The notes: generated from the letters alone by a model not told the origin. DNA of 64,000 nucleotides from Marivita sp041725935 (GCA_041725935.1 JBGRQD010000008.1:144168-208167), one strand, 5' to 3'; shown: positions 24,413-33,694, numbered from the stretch's first letter. A program made the numbers and translations.

Positions 24413-25516
24413 TCAGGCCGCATCCGACGCCTGCCGGGGGGCCGTTGCCAGTTCGCCACGCAGACGTGGCAGCGCTTCGGGATAGGTCTGTTGCAGCCAG
24501 TCGATCAGCTTTTCGCGCACCTCGCAGCGCAGATCCCATGCCTGCGGCGAGGTGCGCGCGCTCATCAATCCGCGCAGCGAGATGGTGTCCTTGTCGGTGT
24601 CGGTCACCTGAAGGTTGACCACCTGCCCGTCCCAATGCGGGGAGTTCTGCACGATCTCTTCAAGCTTGGCGCGGACCTCGGACACGGGGATGGTGTAATC
24701 CATGTACCAGAACACCGCGCCGATGATCGACGCGCTTTCTCGGGTCCAGTTCTGGAACGGCTTTTCGATGAAATAGCTCAACGGCACCACCATCCGCCGC
24801 CAGTCCCAGATGCGGACGACGACATAGGTGGCGAAGATTTCCTCGATCCAGCCCCATTCGCCTTCGACGATCACCACGTCGTCCAACCGGATCGGCTGGG
24901 TTATGGCGATCTGGATGCCCGCGATGAGATTGGTCAGCACGGGGCGCGCGGCAAGCCCGAGGATCAGACCGGCGGCCCCGGCGGAGGCAAAGAGGCTGAC
25001 ACCATAGGTGCGCACCGCCTCGAAGGTCAGCAGCACGGCCCCGGCGGTGAAGATCGCGAGCAGGATCGTCATCACCCGTCGCAGCACGCGCACCTGGGTG
25101 ACAAATTTCCGCGCGACGAGGTTGTCGTCGGTGTCCATCCGGTGCTTGCGGATGGCACGGTCGCTGAAGTGGCGGGTCAGGATGATCGCGGTCCAGCCGA
25201 TGAACACGATCAGTATCACGAGGAACAGGTGACCCAACCCATTTTGCCAGCCGAACGGCAGATCGAGCTGCGGCACGGTGAGCGCCAGACCGGCAAGGAT
25301 GAAGGCCAGCCGCGTCGGCCTGCGCGCGCGCCGCAAGAGCGATCCGACCATCCCGCTGTCGGTATCGGCAAAGCGGCGGACGATGCGAAAGATCACGAAA
25401 TGCAGGCTGACGGAGACCAGGACGGCCCCCGCCAGGATCGCGATGGGCGCAACCCAGTCGGGCCAAGCGCCCGATGCGTTGCCCATCGAGATCAGGAATT
25501 GGCGCACCTGTTCCAT
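24413..25516 (-). CDS. Mechanosensitive ion channel, MscS family (short)
   Basis: A 367-residue membrane protein with about five hydrophobic helices and the MscS core: LFASAGAAGLILGLAARPVLTN (pore helix), then PIRLDDVVIVEGEWGWIEEI (beta domain) and VPLSYFIEKPFQNWTRE. It lacks the periplasmic domain of the paralogue at 13836-15539. An in-frame TTG at 25528 would overlap the symporter stop; I give the first ATG at 25516. It directly follows the SSS symporter gene, so uptake of a solute and its emergency release may be coexpressed. Confidence 0.9.
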   Translation of the reverse strand: MEQVRQFLISMGNASGAWPDWVAPIAILAGAVLVSVSLHFVIFRIVRRFADTDSGMVGSLLRRARRPTRLAFILAGLALTVPQLDLPFGWQNGLGHLFLVILIVFIGWTAIILTRHFSDRAIRKHRMDTDDNLVARKFVTQVRVLRRVMTILLAIFTAGAVLLTFEAVRTYGVSLFASAGAAGLILGLAARPVLTNLIAGIQIAITQPIRLDDVVIVEGEWGWIEEIFATYVVVRIWDWRRMVVPLSYFIEKPFQNWTRESASIIGAVFWYMDYTIPVSEVRAKLEEIVQNSPHWDGQVVNLQVTDTDKDTISLRGLMSARTSPQAWDLRCEVREKLIDWLQQTYPEALPRLRGELATAPRQASDAA

Positions 25517-25520
25517 GAGG

Positions 25521-27122
25521 TCAGGCAAACCAGATCACGAAGCCCGCGGTTGCGATGACGAGCAGCCCTGCCCAAAGCGTGCGATCGGTCCAGAGGGGCG
25601 ATTCGAACTTCGTGAACACCTCCTTTGCCTCGGACCCCGACCAGACGAGATTGTCGATATCCTCTTTCGGGTCCTGCCGTGTCATTGCCGACAGACCGAG
25701 GTGGATCGCGATCCCCAGGAACATCATGATCGTTGACATGATCGTGTAGTGGATTTCCGGCAGTCCCCATTCTGCCCAGAGGCCGGTGACCTCTTTCAGG
25801 ATAAAGAGCGGGATGCCCACGATCAGGCCGAAGAGAATGGTCCAGAACGCGCCAGTCCCGTTGAGCCACGGCACGAACAGGCCGAGGATGTAGACCACGA
25901 CAATGGTCGGGATGATGTAGCTCAGCGAGGACTGGAAGTAGCTGAACAGCGACTCGAAGCCGGCAATCGACGGCGCATAGATCGCACCGAACACCATGAC
26001 GACGCCCGTCACGACACGGCCCAGCCAGACCTGGCGATCTTCGCCGATGTTCCAGATCGGTTCGACGAAATCCTTGACCACAAGCGTCGAGGCCGAGTTG
26101 AGCGCGGAGTCGAGCGAGGACATGATCGCGGCGATCAGGGCCGCCATGATGAGGCCGCGCACGCCGACCGGCATCAGTTCGAACGCGAGGGTCGGGAAAG
26201 CAAGGTCGGGGGTTTCCAGATCGGGATAAAGCTTGAGCGCGATCAGGCCCGGAAGGATCATCAGAAAGAGGTTCGGCAGCTTCAGAAAGCCCGCGAACAG
26301 CGCACCGACCTGGCCTTCCTTGAGGTTCTTCGCGCCGAGTGTGCGCTGCACCACGAACTGGTTGATTGTCCAGTAGTAGAAGCCTAGCAGCACCACACCC
26401 CAAAGACCGGTCCAAGGCAGGAAATCATCATTGGCGGGCAGGATCAGCTTGGTCTTTTCTTCGGGCACGTCGATGAAAAGCTCTTTCCATCCGCCGATCT
26501 CGTTCAGGCCGAGCCAGAACAGGATGGCGGCAGCGACGATCAGCAGGATCGCCTGAACCGTGTCGGTCACGACCACCGCCGACAGGCCGCCGAGGATGGT
26601 GTAGATGCCCGCGACCAGCGCAAGCACAGCCACCGCCGTCCAGAGGTTGAGGTAGCCGGTCACGTTCGAAATGACCAAGCCGCCTGCGTAAAGCGCCCCG
26701 GCGGTGTCGATGAACATGATCGCAAGGATCGTGAACAGCGAAAAAGCCCGGCGGGACCGGACGTCGTAACGCCGTTCAAGAAACTCAGGCACGGTCGAGA
26801 TTTCGGCCCGGAGGAAAGAGGGCAGGATGAAGATCGCGAACAGGATCAGGACAAGCGCAGCAGTCCATTCATAGTTGAAGATCACCACACCGTTCGAATA
26901 GGCCCCGCCCATGAGGCCGACGAAACTTGACCCGGACATGTTGGAGGCGAAGAGCGAAAAGCCGATCAGATACCAAGGCAATGTGCGCCCCGCGAGAAAG
27001 TAGTTCTCGGATCCGCCTTCAAGTTTTTTGGACACGTAAATGCCGTGCGCCACGACGCCGACGAAATAGATAACGACAATCGTGTAGTCGATCCAACTGA
27101 GATCAAATTTCGCATCACCCAT
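25521..27122 (-). CDS. Sodium/solute symporter, SSS (SGLT) family
   Basis: A 533-residue membrane protein with about 13 helices. Family landmarks: FLAGRTLPWYLIGFSLFASN in the second helix region, VPEFLERRY, GGLSAVVVTDTVQA, FLPWTGLWGVV with YYWTINQFVVQRTLGAKN, and IMSSLDSALNS near helix 8, which contributes to the sodium site. Closest in layout to the sugar/inositol-type SSS transporters, but substrate cannot be assigned. Start is ATG 27122 (a GTG lies one codon upstream), preceded by GAAAGGA. It heads a likely operon with a MscS channel and a Gfo/Idh oxidoreductase. A relic of a second such transporter lies at 3305-3790. Confidence 0.92.
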   Translation of the reverse strand: MGDAKFDLSWIDYTIVVIYFVGVVAHGIYVSKKLEGGSENYFLAGRTLPWYLIGFSLFASNMSGSSFVGLMGGAYSNGVVIFNYEWTAALVLILFAIFILPSFLRAEISTVPEFLERRYDVRSRRAFSLFTILAIMFIDTAGALYAGGLVISNVTGYLNLWTAVAVLALVAGIYTILGGLSAVVVTDTVQAILLIVAAAILFWLGLNEIGGWKELFIDVPEEKTKLILPANDDFLPWTGLWGVVLLGFYYWTINQFVVQRTLGAKNLKEGQVGALFAGFLKLPNLFLMILPGLIALKLYPDLETPDLAFPTLAFELMPVGVRGLIMAALIAAIMSSLDSALNSASTLVVKDFVEPIWNIGEDRQVWLGRVVTGVVMVFGAIYAPSIAGFESLFSYFQSSLSYIIPTIVVVYILGLFVPWLNGTGAFWTILFGLIVGIPLFILKEVTGLWAEWGLPEIHYTIMSTIMMFLGIAIHLGLSAMTRQDPKEDIDNLVWSGSEAKEVFTKFESPLWTDRTLWAGLLVIATAGFVIWFA

Positions 27123-27428
27123 CACATCAATCCTTTCCTTCGATCGTTACTCCGGTCTCCGGGGGCGGTTCGATCTCGGGACAAAATGGCCGTCTGCCTG
27201 CATTCAACCGTCTGTCAGACCCGGCGCCGCAATGCCGGTATGCGCGCCAAAATTGCTGTCGGTACAGTGTGAGAACAGGCGTTCCCGGCAACATCTCCAT
27301 GATCCTTGCCCGCCACGTTTCCCGTGACCGAGGATGTGACACTTCAACGCGATCCCGCGTGGCCGGTTTCAAAATGATGTGTAAATTATTTTTGCAACTT
27401 CGTGGCAGGTGAGGACGTTAGCGAGCGT
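27123..27428 (-). other. Leader region of the symporter operon
   Basis: About 300 bases between the symporter start and the 3' end of exoD. I find no gene and no GGAAC-type promoter here, in contrast to most neighbouring units. An AT-richer stretch around 27373-27405 is the likely promoter area, but no clear motif can be assigned. Confidence 0.3.
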
Positions 27429-28022
27429 TCAAAGAGACCCGGCAACGGTAACCAAGATGGCAGCTGCAGACGACATCATGACCAGTCCGAACACCGCAAA
27501 TAACCCGTCCCGCAACAGCAAGGCCGTCGCGAAAAGCAACACGGCAGAGCCAAGAACCGAGGACGAAAAAGGCACGATCTCGAGGAACGGCATCGCGCCT
27601 CCACAGACGAGGCACAGCGTCTGGATCAGCTTTCGCCCCGGCCAACGCAGCAGCGGGTGGAACCGGTCGCGGGAGTGATGGTCGAGCCAACCGGCAACGC
27701 CGTGTACCCTTTGGATGGCATCGCGGGCGCGCTGACCTTCCAAAGAGCGCCGCACAAGAAACTGCGGCAGCCACAGCCGCCGCCTGCCCGCCACCATCTG
27801 GACGGAAATCGCGGCGATGGCGATGCCACAGGCCGACGAGAAAAGCGGAATGCCGCTGAGGGGTGACACGACCAGAAGTGCCGGCACCATCAGGATGGGC
27901 AGGAACGACTGCGTCCCAAAGGCCTCGATAATCTCGCCCACGTTGATCCTGTCCTGATCCGCAAGATCGGCAAGACGATCGACAATCTGGTTGACGCTGG
28001 TGGTTTGTGCAGGCTCGGACAT
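27429..28022 (-). CDS. exoD: ExoD-like exopolysaccharide synthesis membrane protein
   Basis: A 197-residue inner-membrane protein with about four helices. Typical ExoD features: an N-terminal VNQIVDRLADLA amphipathic part, GEIIEAFGTQSFLPILMVPALL and SPLSGIPLFSSACGI in the first half, and PLLRWPGRKLIQ before the C-terminal helices. ExoD affects exopolysaccharide and alkaline-stress tolerance in rhizobia, with unknown mechanism. It is divergent from trkH, and exact EcfG promoters for the two stand back-to-back only six bases apart. Confidence 0.9.
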   Translation of the reverse strand: MSEPAQTTSVNQIVDRLADLADQDRINVGEIIEAFGTQSFLPILMVPALLVVSPLSGIPLFSSACGIAIAAISVQMVAGRRRLWLPQFLVRRSLEGQRARDAIQRVHGVAGWLDHHSRDRFHPLLRWPGRKLIQTLCLVCGGAMPFLEIVPFSSSVLGSAVLLFATALLLRDGLFAVFGLVMMSSAAAILVTVAGSL

Positions 28023-28055
28023 CGGGCGTTTCCGTATCTTTTTGATTTACGACCC

Positions 28056-28080
28056 AACGCCGCGTTGCCCCGGGCGTTCC
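28056..28080 (-). promoter_or_regulatory. EcfG promoter, perfect match, for exoD
   Basis: On the minus strand GGAAC (28080-28076), 16-base spacer, CGTT (28059-28056), 33 bases upstream of the start codon. Confidence 0.75.
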
Positions 28081-28086
28081 CCAGTC

Positions 28087-28111
28087 GGAACGGATCGACT
28101 TTGGCCGCGTT
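28087..28111 (+). promoter_or_regulatory. EcfG promoter, perfect match, for trkH-trkA
   Basis: GGAAC at 28087-28091, 16-base spacer, CGTT at 28108-28111, 29 bases upstream of the ATG at 28141. Confidence 0.75.
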
Positions 28112-28140
28112 CAGCTATTGCGGCGAGAGGGCAAAGGATC

Positions 28141-29592
28141 ATGAACAATTCGCGGGGTCAGGCCAGCACCAGCTGGCAAGCCCGTCCGGTTACGGTTCTT
28201 AAGGCGGTCCTGTCTCACGGACATCTTCTTGCCGCGGTCATGGCCGTGCCGTTGGGTGTCGCGATCATCGAGCAGCACTGGATCTTGTCATTGGCTTTGG
28301 CCGGGCCAACGATGGTCTGCGCGGCCTCGGCGCTGGTCAGTATGCGCTATGGCGCACCAGAGGACCTGCGTGAAATCGAGGCGGTGTGCACCTTGGTGGC
28401 GCTTTTTGCGCTGTTGTCGATATTGCCGGTCCCCGCCTTCATGGTGCTTGACATGGGCCCTCATGACGCGGTTTTCGAAGCGGTCTCAGGGGTCACATCG
28501 ACCGGACTGACTGTAGCGCAGGGGACGATGGACTGGCCCTTTGCCGGGCATATCCTGCGCGGTTGGCTGCAATGGGTCGGCGGTTTTGCCATCGCGGTTG
28601 CTGGTGTGGCGCTGTTGCTGGGGCCGGGATCAGCTGCCAGCGCGATGGGAAGCGTCGGCATCGACGACCGGGACCTTTTGAGATCGACGCGGACGCAAGC
28701 CCGTGACCTGTTAATTGTCTATGCTGTCATTACGGCGGTCGCCATTATTGCGCTGGTCGTGCTGTTGCCGAGCTGGCAGGAGGGCATCGCCGTGGCGCTG
28801 GCGGCGGTATCGACTGGGGGCTTCACCCCGAGGCCGGACAGCCTCGCCAGCTATTCGGCGACGGCACAGGTGGTCACGATCCTGATCTGCATGTCGTCGG
28901 CGGTATCGCTGATTGCCTATGTCTACCTGCGGTCGCAGGACTGGCGCGGGGCGCTTGAGCATAGCGAGATCGCGTCCTTCACGGGCTTTGCCCTGGCCGG
29001 GCTGGCCTGCGTCGGCGTGGTCATGACCCTGACCGGTGCGGCGTCTTGGGCGGCAATCCGCGATGCGATGCTCAATTTCCTGAGCGGTCTGAGCACGGCG
29101 GGCTTCTCGACCGCGCCGATCGCGACCGAGCCGCCGTATCTTGCGCTTGTGCTGCTTGCGATGGTCATCGGCGGCGGGGTTGGATCGACCGCGGGCGGGA
29201 TCAAGTTCGACCGGGTGCTGACGCTGGCGGCGATGGTTCGGCTGTCGCTCTTGCGGCTGCGCATTCCGCCCCGCGCGGTGACCAGTCTGCGCAACGGGCG
29301 AACCAAGGTTCCGGCGGATCGAGTGATCTCGATCGCGGCGGTGGTTTTCTGCTACGCGGTGTCGGCGCTTCTGTTCTGGATGGTGTTCCTGCTGTCCGGA
29401 GAGCCGCCGCTCGCATCGCTGTTCGAGGTCATTTCTGCCCTGTCCACCGTTGGACTGTCGTCGGGGCTGACCGGGCCGGACATGCAGGCCCATCTGAAAT
29501 ACGTGCTGATCGCCGCCATGTTGCTGGGGCGATTGGAATTTCTTGCACTCTTGCTGGCACTGTCGCCCGGCACCTGGATCAAACGGAGTTAA
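28141..29592 (+). CDS. trkH: TrkH/KtrB-type potassium transporter subunit
   Basis: A 483-residue integral membrane protein of the superfamily of K+ transporters. Four selectivity-filter-like P-loops are visible in order: VTSTGLT, VSTGGFT, LSTAGFS and LSTVGLS, each after a pore helix. It should form the membrane channel of a Trk/Ktr K+ uptake system gated by the cytoplasmic RCK protein encoded next. I chose the ATG with GAGGGCAAAGGA nearby; a longer in-frame start at 27991 would include the EcfG promoter and overlap exoD. Confidence 0.92.
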   Translation: MNNSRGQASTSWQARPVTVLKAVLSHGHLLAAVMAVPLGVAIIEQHWILSLALAGPTMVCAASALVSMRYGAPEDLREIEAVCTLVALFALLSILPVPAFMVLDMGPHDAVFEAVSGVTSTGLTVAQGTMDWPFAGHILRGWLQWVGGFAIAVAGVALLLGPGSAASAMGSVGIDDRDLLRSTRTQARDLLIVYAVITAVAIIALVVLLPSWQEGIAVALAAVSTGGFTPRPDSLASYSATAQVVTILICMSSAVSLIAYVYLRSQDWRGALEHSEIASFTGFALAGLACVGVVMTLTGAASWAAIRDAMLNFLSGLSTAGFSTAPIATEPPYLALVLLAMVIGGGVGSTAGGIKFDRVLTLAAMVRLSLLRLRIPPRAVTSLRNGRTKVPADRVISIAAVVFCYAVSALLFWMVFLLSGEPPLASLFEVISALSTVGLSSGLTGPDMQAHLKYVLIAAMLLGRLEFLALLLALSPGTWIKRS

Positions 29593-29595
29593 AGT

Positions 29596-30276
29596 ATGCG
29601 CATCGTCGTAGTTGGAGCATCGCGGTTCGGACAGGCCACCACCCGTCAACTTCTGGACAAGGGACACGAGGTCGTTCTGATCGACAGCAACCGCAGCCGG
29701 CTTGAGAGTCTGGAAGAAGTTCTGGACTGTGGGATGCTGCATGGCGACGGGTCGCTGCCGTCGATCCAGCGCGAAGCGTTCGGGGATCATGCCGATGCGC
29801 TGGTGCTGCTGACCAACAGTGACGACGTCAACATCCTCGCTGCCGCGGTCGGGCAGTCCATCGGCTTCGAACGTGTGTTGCCACAGATCGTCCGCGAAGA
29901 GCTGATCTCGGTCTGCGAGGAGCTCGGGCTGGAGGACCTGATCGCGCCGCATTCGCGCGTTGCCAGGTCCATCGTGAGGCTGCTGGAAGACAATGACGAC
30001 GCCGCGATGGAGCTGCGCTTTCACAAGGGCTTGCAGATGGTGGGATACCAGATCCCTGCCCGGCTTGACGGCAAGACCGTGGGCGATCTCGACCTTCCCG
30101 AACGCTGCCGCGCCATCGGGATCGCGCGAGGTGAGGACGAGGATCTGGTGAGCGAAGACACCGAATTGCACAGCGAAGACAAGCTTGTCCTGCTGGTCGA
30201 TGAGAACGTCAAATCAGAACTCGATGCCTATTTCAGCAAAGATGAGGAGAGCAACGAAAACAAGGCTGAGAGCTGA
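29596..30276 (+). CDS. trkA: TrkA/KtrA-type potassium uptake regulatory protein
   Basis: A 226-residue cytoplasmic protein with one TrkA-N (RCK) Rossmann domain (VVVGASRFGQATTRQL, VVLIDSNRSRLESL) and one TrkA-C domain (PARLDGKTVGDLDL, then the terminal EDKLVLLVDE strand). One RCK unit is the Ktr-like size; classical TrkA has two. It binds nucleotides and gates the TrkH channel. It starts three bases after trkH stop, so the pair is one transcription unit under the EcfG promoter. The acidic last 20 residues are unusual but not informative. Confidence 0.92.
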   Translation: MRIVVVGASRFGQATTRQLLDKGHEVVLIDSNRSRLESLEEVLDCGMLHGDGSLPSIQREAFGDHADALVLLTNSDDVNILAAAVGQSIGFERVLPQIVREELISVCEELGLEDLIAPHSRVARSIVRLLEDNDDAAMELRFHKGLQMVGYQIPARLDGKTVGDLDLPERCRAIGIARGEDEDLVSEDTELHSEDKLVLLVDENVKSELDAYFSKDEESNENKAES

Positions 30277-30328
30277 GCGCGCTTGGCTCCTGGTGCAGTT
30301 CCACAAGCCAAAACGGGGTAAAAAATTT

Positions 30329-30353
30329 GGAACCATGTGATTGCGGCGCGGTT
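30329..30353 (+). promoter_or_regulatory. EcfG-like promoter for the dehydrogenase-oxidase operon
   Basis: GGAAC at 30329-30333, 16-base spacer, GGTT at 30350-30353. It has the same -10 variant as the maltoporin promoter. It lies 34 bases before the ATG at 30388 and is the only promoter-like signal seen for the eight-gene operon. Confidence 0.5.
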
Positions 30354-30387
30354 TTTTTCTAAACGCAACACATCGGAGAATTTCCCC

Positions 30388-31101
30388 ATGCCGCAGTTTT
30401 CGCGCCGTGCCGTTCTAACCCAGATCGGGGCCACCGGACTTGTTGCTGCCCTTCCCCGAAATGCCGTCGCGCAAAACGCCTATGCCGAGCTTGACGACGT
30501 TCCCTGGTTCTTTCTGACTGACACCGAAGCGCGGTTCCTTGCGGCTTTCTGTGACGTGTTGATCCCCGAAGACGACTTTCCCAGCGCCAGCCAAGCCGGG
30601 GTCGTGGATTTCATCGACCTGCAACTGGCCGCCGGTTACGGCAACGGGGCCGGGCTTTACATGAAGGGGCCGTTCCGCGAAGGCACGCCGGAACAGGGCT
30701 ATCAGGCCGAGATGGTCCCCGCAGAGCTGATCCGCAATTTCATCGCGGGCGCGCTGGAGCAGGGGCAAGACCTTGCCATCTTCGATTCCGACCGGCGCGA
30801 AACGGTTGTGCGTGAGTTCTCTGAGACCGCCCAGACCGTTGGGAACACCGACGCGCAGATGGTGTTCGAGGAAATTTGGGCGCTGACCAAGGAAGGCTAT
30901 TTCGGCGATCCGCTTTATGGCGGCAACCGCGATTACGCGGGGTGGCAGATGGTCGGCTTTCCGGGTGCGCATGCCTATTACACCGAGTTCGTCGGCAAGA
31001 ACATGCAGTTCGACGCGCCGCCCAAGGGCATCGGCCATATTCCCGGAACCAACCGCTCAGCGTCCATGGGGGCCAGCGCGATCAACAGGAAGGGCGGCTG
31101 A
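30388..31101 (+). CDS. Tat-exported gluconate 2-dehydrogenase subunit 3-like protein
   Basis: A 237-residue protein with a twin-arginine signal (FSRRAVLTQIGATG, then to VAQN). The mature part follows the gluconate 2-dehydrogenase subunit 3 family: FLTDTEARFLAAFCDVLIPEDDFPSA at the start and YGGNRDYAGWQMVGFPGA near the end. Such small subunits guide the signal-less flavoprotein through Tat and stabilise the complex. First gene of the operon that runs to the CtaG-like gene, with the flavoprotein start one base after its stop. ATG at 30388 gives the proper Tat signal. Confidence 0.88.
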   Translation: MPQFSRRAVLTQIGATGLVAALPRNAVAQNAYAELDDVPWFFLTDTEARFLAAFCDVLIPEDDFPSASQAGVVDFIDLQLAAGYGNGAGLYMKGPFREGTPEQGYQAEMVPAELIRNFIAGALEQGQDLAIFDSDRRETVVREFSETAQTVGNTDAQMVFEEIWALTKEGYFGDPLYGGNRDYAGWQMVGFPGAHAYYTEFVGKNMQFDAPPKGIGHIPGTNRSASMGASAINRKGG

Positions 31102-31102
31102 G

Positions 31103-32881
31103 ATGGTCACCGAATTGCCAAGGACCGATGTCGTGATCGTGGGTGCGGGCTGGACCGGGCTTGCGGCGGCCTATGAGCTGGCCAATGCCGGGCAGCGCTG
31201 CGTGGTGCTCGAACGCGGAGGATGGCGGCACTCCGTCACCAGTTTCGGTGCGCCCGAGGAACATGACGAGCTGAAATATGCCCGCCGCAAGGAACACATG
31301 ATCGACACCCCGATCAAGACGCTGAGTTTCCGCAATGACAGGTCCGAGACCGCCTTGCCGCTGCGGCGCTTGGGCTCGTTCCTGCCGGGCAAGGGCTTGG
31401 GTGGTGCCGGGATTCACTGGAACGGGCAGCTTTGGCGGCCTTTGCCCAGCGATCTGAACATGGCGTCGCATTACACCGAACGCTACGGGGCCGAGATCCT
31501 GGACGGATTGTCGGTACAGGATTGGGGCGTTTCCTACGACGAGCTGGAGCCGCATCTGGATTTCTTCGACCGCGTCTGCGGCACCGCCGGGAAGGCGGGC
31601 AACCTGAACGGCGAGATGGTGGAGGGCGGCAATCCCTTCGAGGGCGCCCGCAGTGCCGACTACCCGACCCCGCCGATGAAAAGCTCGCCGCCGCAGGATA
31701 TCTTCCGACAGACGGCGCAGCAGATGGGGTATCACCCGTTCCAGATGCCGTCGGCCAACGTGACCGAGGCTTACAAGAATCCCTATGGCGCGCAGCTTCA
31801 TCCCTGCACCTATTGCGGGTTCTGCGAACGTTTCGGCTGTGGCTACATGGCCAAGGCCGATCCGATCATCTGCATTTACGACGTCCTCAAAGATCACGAG
31901 AATTTCGAGCTGCGCACCGACACGCACGTGTTGCGTGTCGAGAAATCGGCGGATGGCAAGACGGCTACCGGCGTGACCTATATCGACGCCGACGGGCGCG
32001 AGGTGTTCCAACCTGCCGATACCGTTTGCCTCAATGCTTATGCGCTGTGGAACGTGCACCTGATGCTGGTGAGCGGTCTGGGCACGCCCTATGACCCCGA
32101 AACCGGAACCGGCACGGTGGGGCGGAACTATTCCTACCAGACGCTGGCCTCGGCTTCGGTGTTCTTCGACAAGGAGGTCTGGTCCAACCCTTTCATGGGT
32201 GCCGGGGCGATGGGTGTCACCATCGACGACTTTAACGGCGACAATTTCGATCACACCGATCTGGGTTTTGTCGGCGGCGGCTATATCAGCGCGACGCAGA
32301 CCAATGGCCGGCCGATCAACTACAACCCGACGCCGCCCGGCACGCCAAGCTGGGGCCGCGAATGGAAACGCGCGGTGCGGGACAATTACCTGCACCATAT
32401 CGGACTGACGGTGCATGGCTCGTCAATGTCGACGCCGCAGAACTATCTCGACCTTGATCCAACCTATGTGGACGATTACGGCCAACCGCTTTTGCGCATG
32501 ACCTTCGATTTCCCGGACAACGACCGCCGGATGTCGGCCTACGTGCTGTCCAAGGCCGAGGAGATCGCCCGCAACATGGATCACGTCACCGAGGTAAGCA
32601 CCGTGAACCGTGCTGCTGAGGGTGCCAAATATTCAGTCGTGCCGTACCAGACGACGCATAATGTTGGCGGGTCCGTTATCGGCACCGATCCAACCACCAG
32701 TGTCGTCAACCGCTTCGGGCAGATGTGGGACCATCACAACGTGTTCGTATTTGGGGCCAGCCTGTTCCCGCAGAACCTTGGCTACAACCCGACCGGACCG
32801 CTGATGGGGCTGGCGTATTGGACGCTGGATCACATGAAAAACGATTACCTGACCAACCCCCGCCCGCTGATGGACGCCTGA
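31103..32881 (+). CDS. GMC-type flavoprotein dehydrogenase, large subunit
   Basis: A 592-residue protein. FAD motif VVIVGAGWTGLAAAYELANAG at residues 10-30; LGGAGIHWNGQLWRPLP after it is a typical GMC flavin block. A cysteine set, C235, C238, C241 and C246 (CTYCGFCERFGC), may hold an Fe-S cluster or disulfides. The C-terminal HNVGGSVIGTD and SLFPQNLGYNPTG blocks contain the GMC His/Asn active-site positions. Like gluconate 2-dehydrogenase large subunits it has no own signal. Probably oxidises a sugar acid, sugar or alcohol in the periplasm. It is only distantly similar to the flavoprotein at 8633-10252. Confidence 0.92.
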   Translation: MVTELPRTDVVIVGAGWTGLAAAYELANAGQRCVVLERGGWRHSVTSFGAPEEHDELKYARRKEHMIDTPIKTLSFRNDRSETALPLRRLGSFLPGKGLGGAGIHWNGQLWRPLPSDLNMASHYTERYGAEILDGLSVQDWGVSYDELEPHLDFFDRVCGTAGKAGNLNGEMVEGGNPFEGARSADYPTPPMKSSPPQDIFRQTAQQMGYHPFQMPSANVTEAYKNPYGAQLHPCTYCGFCERFGCGYMAKADPIICIYDVLKDHENFELRTDTHVLRVEKSADGKTATGVTYIDADGREVFQPADTVCLNAYALWNVHLMLVSGLGTPYDPETGTGTVGRNYSYQTLASASVFFDKEVWSNPFMGAGAMGVTIDDFNGDNFDHTDLGFVGGGYISATQTNGRPINYNPTPPGTPSWGREWKRAVRDNYLHHIGLTVHGSSMSTPQNYLDLDPTYVDDYGQPLLRMTFDFPDNDRRMSAYVLSKAEEIARNMDHVTEVSTVNRAAEGAKYSVVPYQTTHNVGGSVIGTDPTTSVVNRFGQMWDHHNVFVFGASLFPQNLGYNPTGPLMGLAYWTLDHMKNDYLTNPRPLMDA

Positions 32882-32893
32882 AGGAGACCCGAC

Positions 32894-33688
32894 ATGAGAC
32901 AGACCCAGATTGCAGCCCTTGTATCGGTGCCGCTGTTGCTTGGCGTCGGCTGGACGGTCAGCGCGCAGGATTTCTCAGGCGGGCCGAACATCCAGACGCT
33001 GGAGGACCGGCTCGAGGATGACGGCGTCGCCTTCAACGCCAGGGTGGAGCGTCAGCCAAATGACGATCTGCTCGAACTCGGGCGGCTTGTGGCGATGGGC
33101 GGGGCCGAAAACGGCGGATCTGGCATGGCCTGCATCACCTGCCACGGCACCGACGGGCATGGCGACGGGTCTGGCGCATTCCCGAGGTTGGACGGCCAAC
33201 CGGGGTGGTATCTCTACAAGCAATTGATGGACTACGCGAGCGAAGCGCGACCGAACAAGGTGATGACCCCGATCTCGCAGCGCCTGACGGAACATGAGAT
33301 GGAAGCGGTTGCGGACTACTATGGAGCGATGCCAACCGGCACCGTTCCCAAGCACGGTGATGTCGCCGGGACCGACCTGCAATGGGGTGGTCAGCTTGCC
33401 GCCGTCGGGTCAGCGGAAGAGGGCATTCCCGCCTGTGTGAACTGTCACGGCGCCAACGGGACCGGGCTTGCGCCTTCGGTGCCCTATCTTGCCGGACAAT
33501 ATGCCAGCTACATGGAATTGCAGCTTCAGCTCTGGAAAGACGGCGTCCGCGACAACGATGCGATGAACGTCATGTCGTCGATCGCCAGCAAGATGGACGA
33601 GAGCGACATGCGCGCGGTGTCTGAATATTATTCCCGCGTCACGTCGGAAGAGGCGCAGATCGCGCCCGACATGGCGGCGGCGGAGTAA
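32894..33688 (+). CDS. Diheme cytochrome c subunit
   Basis: A 264-residue exported protein with a signal peptide (LLLGVGWTVSAQ) and two heme c sites, CITCH and CVNCH. They are embedded in cytochrome c4-like repeats (FPRLDGQPGWYLYKQL and VPYLAGQYASYMELQL). It closely parallels the diheme cytochrome at 17347-18057 in layout. It is 12 bases after the flavoprotein gene with a GGAGA site, and should move electrons from the dehydrogenase to the next cytochrome or directly to the caa3 oxidase. Confidence 0.9.
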   Translation: MRQTQIAALVSVPLLLGVGWTVSAQDFSGGPNIQTLEDRLEDDGVAFNARVERQPNDDLLELGRLVAMGGAENGGSGMACITCHGTDGHGDGSGAFPRLDGQPGWYLYKQLMDYASEARPNKVMTPISQRLTEHEMEAVADYYGAMPTGTVPKHGDVAGTDLQWGGQLAAVGSAEEGIPACVNCHGANGTGLAPSVPYLAGQYASYMELQLQLWKDGVRDNDAMNVMSSIASKMDESDMRAVSEYYSRVTSEEAQIAPDMAAAE

Positions 33689-33694
33689 GGCCCA

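Noticed and set aside
27270..27290. GGAAC on the minus strand upstream of the SSS symporter as an EcfG promoter
   Set aside because: No CGTT or one-mismatch -10 at 16 or 17 bases.
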